From Pyrenophora tritici-repentis (Eukaryota; Ascomycota; Dothideomycetes; Pleosporales; Pleosporaceae), in contig NC_089390.1 in the NCBI RefSeq assembly GCF_003171515.1, forward strand, positions 310,001-374,000: a stretch of DNA of 64,000 nt, in the 5' to 3' direction. Shown piece after piece: positions 55,865 to 64,000 of the stretch. How positions within the stretch are numbered: the stretch's first letter is position 1; every line of letters begins with the position of its first letter. The position numbers and the translations under genes are program-made. The notes beneath the pieces are model-generated. The model saw only the letters and a list, made by a program, of their open reading frames with translations. It was not told the DNA's origin and searched no databases.

Positions 55865-58800
55865 TCAACCACCGCGACCTCCATAGGGTTGGTGTCTGAA
55901 GCCGCCGCCACCGCGGTGACCTCCACCACGGTAGTTGGCACCCCTAACACCCGCGTTCTTAGGACCGGTAGGCGCGTTGATAGGAGCCTGACCACCACCA
56001 GCAGGCGGCTGGCTGGAGCCCTGACGAGAACGGTTGTTCCTAAAGCCGCCGCGACCGGGGCCACCGGGGCCAGAGGGTGGTGGGGGAGCATCGTCGTACA
56101 TGCCATCCCAGCTCTGAGGGCCACCCTGGGCGTTGGCGTAGCCAGCGGGACCAGAGAGCTGTTGCTGGCGACGAGCTTGCTGTTGTTCGTACTTTTGCTG
56201 TTCGAAAGCGAGTTGGTCTTGCGGGTTGTAAGCGGGACGCTGTCCGGGATTTTGTCCTCCTTGTGGGCTCATCATACCTGGTCCGCCGGGTCCTCCTGGG
56301 CCACCGCCGCCTTGCATCTGCGCCATTTGCATCTGCTGCATCTGCTGCATTTGCATCGGGTTCATACTGCCTGGGCCACCCATCATCTGGGGGTTGGGAG
56401 ATCCGGTGCCGCGGTTCATGCCTTGGCCCATCATCTGTTGTTGCATCTGCTGCATTTGCATTGGGTTCATGCCACCCATGGCAGCCATGGGGTTGCCAGC
56501 CATACCGCCGCCTGCCTGCTGCTGAGCGAGTGTTTGCTGCATAGATTGGAAGTACTGTTGCATGCGCTGCCAATACTGTGCCATCATGGCGGGAGACATG
56601 GCGCTGTTTCCACCTTGGGCTTGCATGTTACCGCCGCTGTTATCATAGCCTCCGCCACCGTGATTACCATTTCCGCCGTCGTTGAACTTGTTGAATTTGT
56701 TGTTACGACCAAACTTCTTGCCGCCATCGCCTCCTTCTTCATCGCGCATGTTGCCACGGGGCTGGGCGCGCTTGACCTCAATCTGCTTGCCGAGAATCTG
56801 GAGCGGTTCGCGTAGGGTGGCATCTACGGCAGCATCGCCGTCGAAAGTAACGAAACCGAAACCACGAGGTCGACCAGTCTCCTTATCCATCATGAGTGTA
56901 GCATCGACGACGCGACCGAACTGCTTGAAGAAGTTTGTGAAGTCTTCCTCGGTTGCTTCTTGGCTGACACCACCGACGAAGATCTTGCTGGTCCGCTCTT
57001 GCTCCTCACGAGGAATAGCACGCTTGGGATCGATCTCGTTGGCATTAGCGGGTAGCTTGGTAATGGTACTGGGTTTACATACGATCTTCCCATCAAGGTA
57101 ATGCTCCTTAACCATGACAATGTTAACGCACTTGGGGTCTTTGAAGGTAAGGAAACCGAAGCCTCGCGATCGTCCGGTAGCAGAGTCACGCATAACGGTG
57201 CACTCGCTGACTTCGCCGAACTGTGAGAAATAGTTTTTTAGAGATTCTGTGTGTCGTTGGTCAGCCAAAGTTGACGTCCGAGAAGGTCAGGAGAGGGTCG
57301 GAGACTAGGTAGATGTACCTTCCGTGGTCTCCCAGTTAAGTCCACCTATAAACATCTTGCTATGGTCACAGTCAGCAATCACGTGTTGAGAGATCTCAGT
57401 AAAGCAAAGTTTTGTGGGAGATGAGGCGCATCATAGGGAATCCGGTCCTCCTAGGGGTAGGCCATGTCGATCCAAAACATTCAATAAACGTCGTTTGAAA
57501 ACTCCATCAAGACCGGTGACGAAGTGAACATTGGCAGATACAGCGTATGTACGTTCAGCTCCCTAATTGTTGAGCAGAGACTGGGCCAAGCCATGGATAG
57601 CAAATTAAATAGAAGGCGATCGTCGTGAGTGGTGTGTGCGCGTTTCTCATAGGTTCCAGATTCATGTGATTATTGCCATTGTCGAGTCGGTGGTTATGGA
57701 AGGTCGTGATGTCGAGGATTTTTCGTGTGCAACTGCAACTGATGATACAGAATTTGAAGGCGATATTGTAGCTGGATATGGATCGCCCCGATGATGCAGA
57801 TGTGTAGACGCTACTAGGATTCGCTGTCGTCTAACACCGTGGTAATGATGACTGTATGCAGATGGGTGGGTGGCTAAGCGAAGCCATTGTCTGTGCCGCA
57901 TCCAAGTTGGAAATTGTCGTACTCATGGTATGCACCGTTTATGCGAACCAGGGAAGCCGCCCCACGCACTCTCAAGTCCATGTTTCGAGGTACAAAAATA
58001 GCCCTTGCAAAGGCACAGTTTGATTCGGATGAAACGTCTGTGTTTTGCTATGGAGTCGAGTGCGGATGTCTAGAAAGACTTTCTCACAACTCGGTAGCTA
58101 TCCTCTGCTTGCGTTGCTGGTACGCGCTATCAAGTACCTAGGTATATATCGACAAGAGGCGCTGCCAAATTTCGGGCAAGCCGCGATAGTCCCTGCGAGA
58201 GACGCGTTGATGGTTGATCTGAGTATCCGCATAGCCATTGACCCGCGTCTTTGTAGCTTCTTCCAACAATCAAATCGGTGGCCTTATCCGCCATGCTCTG
58301 ACCGCCTCGCCGCACGGGCGACATAGACTGCAATTCTTTGCAACTTGTTTCGCAAGCTGTCTAGCTCCTATGCCTTTATACCAGACTCTGCGTCATCCAT
58401 GACACCAGGCGCTCTTGAATGGAAGACGCGCACTGCAAAGCCTGGAGCTTGTTCTATGACCGACATACTCCCAGGTCCCTGACGTCGCCCGAGCTCAAAC
58501 ATATTGTCGCACACGGTCGATTATGATAGCAATCCAGTCTATGGTTCGAAATGATATACGTGACATGCTGGTGATGTGTCCTTTTACCTTGTGATGCGCC
58601 TCTGAGAATGAAAACGAAAGTTAGCCATGCGATGCGCAACTTACCCGTCTTCTTTCACGTTGATAGGCCCATAGTTGTCATCTTCCATGGGCGCATTCTC
58701 GTAAGACTGAACAGCTCCCGTGTTGAAGTTGGACTGCTCCATCTGTGTATCCTGATTTGGCGCGTCTTGAGCTGGCCAGGAGGGTGCAGCATCTTCACCG

Positions 58801-59015
58801 TTGTTCTGTGTCGAGTCCTGGGGCGGCGCGTTCGTGGGCTCGGCCGCAGCGGGCTCTGGCTCGGTCTTGATCGGAGGTGTGGCTGCTGCAGACTTGGACG
58901 CAGGCTCATCATCGTAGCTGTTCAAGTCTGTTAGTTGTGTCGCACGACCAGTTGGCTCAGAGTTTGGTACCCACAGATCGTCAAAGATGTCGTCTTCGTA
59001 GTTCTCGTCGGCCAT
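55865..59015 (-). CDS. HRP1: Hrp1/Nab4-type RNA-binding protein (mRNA 3'-end processing)
   Basis: Exons 59015..58645, 57359..57319, 57246..57083 and 57034..55865 give about 581 residues. The acidic N-terminus (MADENYEDDIFDDLW) is followed by two RRM domains at about 125-200 and 205-285: RNP2 KMFIGGLN and RNP1 RGFGFLTF in the first, KIFVGGV and RGFGFVTF in the second. The linker reads IDPKRAIPREEQ, as in Hrp1, once a 48-nt in-frame intron (57082-57035, GTATGT...GAG) is removed. The C-terminal half is Gln/Met/Gly-rich with QQM and GGPG repeats and ends in RGG-type GGHRGGGG. In yeast Hrp1 binds the UA-rich efficiency element in cleavage factor IB and shuttles to the cytoplasm. The first intron is 1285 nt, very long for a fungus, yet both borders are canonical and the phase fits. 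Confidence 0.9.
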
Positions 59016-59800
59016 GATGGAGGTTGAAAAGATGAAAATTTGATCAAAAAGGAGTGCTACCAAGCTTGACTCGGTCGACGGGTTGGGCGATTATGATGCA
59101 CAGCTATTGATGAGACACTCAATGGTAGTTGAAAAGAAAGGGAAAAAGAATGAGGTAGAGGAGGAAATAAGTAGTCGACGAGGGAAAATTGGCGCGACAG
59201 TCCAGGCCGGGAACGTAGGTGGTGAGCGAGGACAAGTTTGTGGTGAAGTAAGAGCAGAGCCTGACGCTGATGTGAGGAGAGGAGAGCTACAGGAAAGCGC
59301 GCTAGTACCATTTAGGCTTGGTGCATCAAGCGCGATGGGTGCATGCACGAGCGGCAGTTCCCTGGTCAGGCTGGAGTTCGGTGTATTGCAGCGGGGTTCC
59401 TTCGAAACACTCTTGTTCACGCACTCAGCCATGGCCTCGAAAAAGCAGCAGCAGGTTGGTTATTGAGAGACGCGCGTTGTGAGTGTACTAATAAGTGGAC
59501 TAGGAAATGGTCCAGGTCGGTTCGTGTCTATCCAAACCACATAGAAAGTTGCGATATCCAGGGTAGCTAACACGTCGCTTCCCTGCGTACAGACCGTTCC
59601 TCGTATGTTCTTGTTCGTCGGTCGCATATACGATATGGATACTGATCATTCATGCCTAGCTCTGCCTCTCCCTTCTGGCGCACCGCATCCAATTCGGCCA
59701 CCTCTCCGCCAAACAAAAAGGTCATTGGCGCATCCTACTCGCATGCTGACATACTCAATTTCAGCTCACTGTACGTTAATGGTCAAAACGAGTGCTTCTA
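59016..59800. promoter_or_regulatory. Divergent promoter region of HRP1 and GYP1
   Basis: The two genes point away from each other here. An ATG at 59654 opens a 23-codon frame (MPSSASPFWRTASNS) ending in KK just before a GT, with a TTTCAG further on. This may be the true first exon of GYP1, but I could not find a junction that keeps the frame without an odd splice site. Confidence 0.45.
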
Positions 59801-61462
59801 ATGGAGACTGATTGTTCAAGGAGCGTCTCGGGCTCAAACTCGCGACCGCGGACCCCGCCATCAGCCACCCACAGTCGCGAATCGAGCACTGCGCCGAGCC
59901 GATCAAGCAAGACAATATCGCCCCGACCCTCACGAGCGACGTATAGCTACTTTATGAACGACACGCACCAGGACTGGGACGAGGGAGATGAGGACGACGC
60001 AGATAACATGTTCGAGGACGACGAGGACGAGTTCGGACTACCCAGCATTGCGAACATGCGGAGAAAAGGTCGACGGAAACAAACAATCAAGGCAAATGAT
60101 TCAGGTGGGACTGTTAGTAGGGATGGTGCGGGTGCAACAGCATGGCGAGGGATAGACAGTGGGGATATAGCAGAGGAACGCGGCATACCCAACTATCCTA
60201 CCGCCAAGAAGACAGAAGGAAAGATTCTACGCCCACAATATCAAGAGATCCTTAGAGACCCCGCAAACTCTTTACATCTTATTTCCCATCCCACAGTTGC
60301 CCCAAACGCGTCGGCAAAGCAGATCGAAGAACACTCGGCGCGAACGACAAGGATTAACAAGTTCAAGAGGATACTACAAGCTAGCACTATCTCATTGTCA
60401 GATCTCCGAGACTCTGCCTGGTCAGGTGTACCATCCGAAGTGCGCGCAATGACATGGCAGGTCTTATTGGGATACTTGCCAACCAGCAGCGAGAGGAGGG
60501 TCGCAACACTAGAACGCAAGCGGAAGGAATACCTCGAAGGAGTACGACAGGCCTTTGAGCGAGGTACATCAAGTAGTGCAAGCGCCGTCGCGTCTGGAAT
60601 GGCCGCGAACCGTGGGCGAGGACGCGGCTTGGACGAAGCCATATGGCATCAGATTAGTATCGATGTGCCTCGGACAAACCCACATCTCGAACTCTACAGC
60701 TACGAAGCAACGCAACGGTCGCTCGAACGGATACTATACGTGTGGGCCATTCGGCACCCCGCCTCAGGATATGTGCAGGGTATCAACGATTTGGTAACGC
60801 CGTTTTGGCAGGTCTTCCTAGGTGCTTACATCTCAGATCCCGATATTGAGTTCGGCATGGACCCTGGCCAACTACCGAAACAAGTTTTGGATGCTGTCGA
60901 GGCCGATTCATTCTGGTGTTTAACAAAACTCCTGGACGGGATACAAGACAACTACATTGCTCATCAACCGGGGATCCAGCGATCAGTATCGAGCTTGAGA
61001 GATCTCACCACACGCATCGACGACCAACTGGCTAAGCACCTCCAAAATGAGGGTGTGGAGTTCATACAATTTAGCTTCCGCTGGATGAATTGTCTTCTAA
61101 TGCGTGAGATATCTGTGAAGAACACGATACGAATGTGGGACACCTATCTAGTACGTGTCATTCTCTATATTTTGCAGCCCATCACTAACCTACATCAGGC
61201 TGAAGAAGACGGTTTCTCATCCTTCCACCTTTACGTCTGCGCCGCTTTCCTCGTCAAGTGGTCCGACCAGCTTCGCAAGATGGACTTTCAGGAGATTATG
61301 ATGTTTTTGCAGTCACTGCCGACGCGGCAATGGACCGAGAAAGACATTGAGCTGCTGCTGAGCGAGGCTTTTATCTGGCAAAGCCTATTCAAGGGTAGCG
61401 GTGCGCACTTGAAGAATACTGGCTCAGCAGGCAGTGGTGTAGGAATGGGTCCTGACTATTAA
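59801..61462 (+). CDS. GYP1: Gyp1-type Rab GTPase-activating protein with TBC domain
   Basis: Exons 59801..61150 and 61199..61462 give 537 residues from this start; a further 5' exon is possible. The first ~130 residues are Ser/Pro-rich, then acidic (DEGDEDDADNMFEDDEDE). The TBC domain covers about 190-510: LRDSAWSGVPSEVRAMTWQVLLGY, RTNPH, the arginine finger in RILYVWAIRHPASGYVQGINDL (finger I-R-H-P-x-x-G-Y; catalytic Gln in YVQG), then SFWCL, QFSFRWMNCLLMREIS and MWDTYL. GYP1 stimulates GTP hydrolysis by Ypt1 and related Rabs at the Golgi. The 48-nt intron at 61151-61198 is a multiple of three with no stop; removing it restores TYLAEEDGFSSFHLYVC. Confidence 0.9.
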   Translation: METDCSRSVSGSNSRPRTPPSATHSRESSTAPSRSSKTISPRPSRATYSYFMNDTHQDWDEGDEDDADNMFEDDEDEFGLPSIANMRRKGRRKQTIKANDSGGTVSRDGAGATAWRGIDSGDIAEERGIPNYPTAKKTEGKILRPQYQEILRDPANSLHLISHPTVAPNASAKQIEEHSARTTRINKFKRILQASTISLSDLRDSAWSGVPSEVRAMTWQVLLGYLPTSSERRVATLERKRKEYLEGVRQAFERGTSSSASAVASGMAANRGRGRGLDEAIWHQISIDVPRTNPHLELYSYEATQRSLERILYVWAIRHPASGYVQGINDLVTPFWQVFLGAYISDPDIEFGMDPGQLPKQVLDAVEADSFWCLTKLLDGIQDNYIAHQPGIQRSVSSLRDLTTRIDDQLAKHLQNEGVEFIQFSFRWMNCLLMREISVKNTIRMWDTYLVRVILYILQPITNLHQAEEDGFSSFHLYVCAAFLVKWSDQLRKMDFQEIMMFLQSLPTRQWTEKDIELLLSEAFIWQSLFKGSGAHLKNTGSAGSGVGMGPDY

Positions 61463-61845
61463 AGTCCGCTGATCTTGTACAGTAAATAGATGAATTGCAA
61501 CCGTCTTCAACGCCAAACAGTATTTCCGTGTATCATTACTGAGAAGCTTCGACCTTGATTAGTAACGCTGGCAGACAACGCTCGGTACATCATCCGCTGA
61601 GGCCTATGTTCTGTTCCTGACAACTTTCGTTATCTCCGCAATACATGGATATCGGCGCAGGTACCGAGAGTGAAGATGAGCTACCCCGCCCTTTACCCCA
61701 CTATACGTCACTGAGGCTCTAGCTTTCGCGGAATATTACATACAATGTACAGCTATCTCTTTTCTACTGAATGAGAAGTTATTCTAAGTAATCTCGCATC
61801 GAATTCTAACTGCATACCCTGAATCTACCCTACACCAACACCAAA
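61463..61845. other. Intergenic region
   Basis: 383 bp between GYP1 and the cyclase-family gene on the same strand. AT-rich stretches near 61.73-61.80 kb may be core promoter; nothing specific was recognised. Confidence 0.5.
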
Positions 61846-63103
61846 ATGCCACCACCACGCCCTCCCTTCTCTTCGCTCCCCCTCTCACCTTCCGGCCCAC
61901 CCCTAAACGCATGGTCCCTCTACGGCCCCTCCGACACCCTCGGTGCCCTGAACACGCTCACTCCCACAGTCACCCGCGCCGCCGCCCTTGAAATCCGAAC
62001 CGGCAACCGAATCTCCCTAGACTGGTACCTCAACCTACCATCCCACCCCTCCTTCTCCAGGCCCCCTTTTGCGCATAAAATGACCAATAAAACCCACCCA
62101 GACGGCACCAAGCGAACCGTCAACGACGACCATCTGGATTTCAACACGCAGTGCAGTAGCCAATGGGACGGACTGCGGCATTATGGGTATCAGGGAAGAA
62201 AGCTGTATTACGGGGGCCGAACGCAGGAGGATCTTGAGGATTCAGATATACTAGGCATCGACGGTGTAGCGCACAAAGGCGGTATTGTAACGAGGGGTGT
62301 TATTCTAGACTACCCGCGGTGGCTGGAGAGGCGAGGAGAGAAAGAGGTGTATGCGCTACAAGCGGAGAGTATAGGAGCGGAGGTGTTGGAGGAGATGCTA
62401 AGAGAGACGGGCGTGCAGACTAGAGAGGGGGATTTGTTACTTCTGCGAACGGGGTTTACGAGGGATTATGCGGGTTTGGGGGAGGAGGAGCGGAAGGCGT
62501 TGGCGGGGAAGCCGCCGCAGTTTTTGGGGGTGAGGAGCGATGAGGGAGTGTTGAGGTGGATTTGGGCGAGTGGGTTTGCTGCTGTTGGTACGTTTTTTTC
62601 TTACTTACTATTTCCCGTTTACTTCTCTTCTTCTATTCATTTTTGGCGTCTCTTCACTTCCGGAATCCTCAAAGCCAAACAACATCACTAAACATTCCCC
62701 AGCATCTGACGCCCCCTCCTTCGAAATGGCACCACTAGTAGGTCCGCACACCACCCCAGGCAACCTCTGGGCCGGAAAACCCTGGGAGCAAGAACTACAA
62801 GGCGGTGGACTGATACACCAAGTCCTTCTCGGTGGGTGGGGCGTCATGATTGGCGAGATGTTCGATTTAGAACGCTTGTGTGAGAAAAGTGTGGAGTTGG
62901 GGCGGAGCACCTGCTTCGTCAGTAGTGTGCCGTTGAAAGTACGTGTAATTTCTTTCCTTACTCCCCGAGCTGAGCTAAACCGGTCTTGATGTGAGACATT
63001 GGGGTTGACGGCACCGTGGTGGCAGTGTGCAGAGAGATGCTGACGATGCGTGTAGGTTCCTGGTGGTGTAGCGAGTCCACCGAATGCTGTCGCCATTTTC
63101 TAG
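61846..63103 (+). CDS. Cyclase-family hydrolase (PF04199 type)
   Basis: Exons 61846..62587, 62703..62938 and 63056..63103 give 341 residues. The last exon codes only 15 residues plus stop (VPGGVASPPNAVAIF), the usual end of this fungal family, which confirms both downstream introns. Family signs are LGALNTLTPTVTRAAALEIRTG near the N-terminus, the metal-site region SQWDGLRHYGYQ in place of the bacterial HxGTHxDxPxH, GIVTRGVILDYPRW and EGDLLLLRTGF. Members hydrolyse or cyclise small carboxylated substrates, the best known being kynurenine formamidase; the substrate of this subgroup is not known to me. No signal peptide is seen, so it is probably cytosolic. Confidence 0.88.
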
Positions 63104-64000
63104 ACCGGAACATCGGTGTTTTTCTCTGGTTCTCGTGCGTGGCTGGGGCAGAGTATAATGGGCTGGAAAGCTGAAGCTCAATCTGACGTCTAGCCAAGCG
63201 GGACTGTCAGGGCTGAACAAACGTAGCCAGCTCCGCCATCTTCTCATCTCACAGACCGCTTGTCCTAACCTAGGGATAACTTAGGGGTCTTGGATAATAG
63301 TCCTGCGCATACGCACGTGTGATGATGCGGTGTCGTGTAACTTCAGTCCCAAGGTTGACTTGGAGGACTGGCTGGCTGGCTGGGTTGCATTGCATCGACC
63401 GAGAGAAGCCCAACAAACCTAACCAGAGAGTCCCAATTCCAAAAGATTCTCAGCGCATATTCGTAGAACCCAGATCCTATTCACATGTTTACGTTACTAA
63501 TATACCAGCTAGTCCTTCACAAGATCACACCACGTAAACGTGACACGTGACACACGCTCTCTTTCCCCGCGCCAAGAAAAACAACGCAGATCTCTAGCGC
63601 GGAAGCTACGAACCTGCATCTCGGGTCCCTGTCTTAGTTGCGATTACGAGGTTTCTTGACGAGATCGGTTGGAATGCTTTCGCGTACTCCTCTTTGCCAA
63701 GTGGTTTCTTTGCGCGCGTGCAGATAGCACACGTCATGTAAGCATGTGTCTACATAGGTATCTCTGTATTGTATTGTACGGTAACTAGGCAAGAGCGATG
63801 TCTAACTATGCGCACAATCGAATGTTATCGCAACTAGTTATAACTTGTATCTCGTCTCTCGCTCTTCCCGCAATCCAACCCACAGACACGCGAACCGCAA
63901 TTCGGGTAAGCAAGGAAGCACACCCCTGCACCCTAATATGTACCTACAGCCACAGCTCCCGAGGTCCCTACAGTATAGTATAGCCTACGTAGGACTTACC
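63104..64000. other. Right-edge region without a recognised gene
   Basis: About 900 bp. The short frames here lack any domain or intron pattern. A CACGTGTGATGATGC element and ACACGTGACAC near 63540 are E-box-like but unassigned. Confidence 0.4.

Noticed and set aside
55787..56815. 342-codon plus-strand frame opposite HRP1
   Set aside because: Antisense of the Gln/Met/Gly-rich low-complexity region.

Overview
The window looks like a chromosomal segment of a filamentous ascomycete, most likely a dothideomycete of the Pleosporales type. The grounds are short GT-AG introns of about 48-115 nt with CTAAC-like branch points, fungal housekeeping genes (VTC4, ALG1, MSC2, ADE2, RPL18, UDP-galactopyranose mutase, PRO2, CRH, HRP1, GYP1), a small secreted GPI-type protein and a fungal Ty1/copia element. 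The taxon is inferred from gene content only. Exon borders were read by eye from splice signals and frame continuity.

Layout: 1-3 kb holds the 3' part of a terpene-cyclase-like gene and a convergent sugar transporter. About 4.1-9.4 kb is gene-free, purine-rich repeat DNA (block A) with solo LTRs and a MITE. 9.7-24.4 kb is gene-dense: VTC4, an unknown protein, a patatin lipase, a secreted Gly-rich protein, and ALG1 and MSC2 on divergent strands. About 24.6-39.4 kb is a second gene-free block (block B), a long degenerate minisatellite of roughly 45-70 bp units (A-tract, spacer, ATGR core, pyrimidine tract). It carries seven insertions: solo LTRs, a full-length copia element and two identical hAT-type MITEs, one of them splitting the copia frame. 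39.4-63.1 kb is again gene-dense (ADE2, RPL18, a TPT-family transporter, UGM, PRO2, CRH transglycosylase, HRP1, GYP1, a cyclase-family enzyme).

The most interesting structure is block B. Target-site duplications show that segment 26109-27099 was inverted by recombination between inverted copia LTRs: the 5-bp flanks are exchanged exactly as predicted, and the minisatellite runs backwards only in that segment. All ten recognised LTR insertions, counting the copia element once, and all three MITEs lie in blocks A and B and none in the gene-dense parts. Two solo LTRs 14 kb apart look identical but have different target duplications, so they are separate insertions.

Other points are gene-structural: a 5-nt start exon in VTC4, an 8-nt exon in RPL18, three introns of 48-57 nt that are multiples of three with no stop (VTC4, HRP1, GYP1), a 1.3-kb intron in HRP1, and a possible homopolymer frameshift at the end of ALG1.
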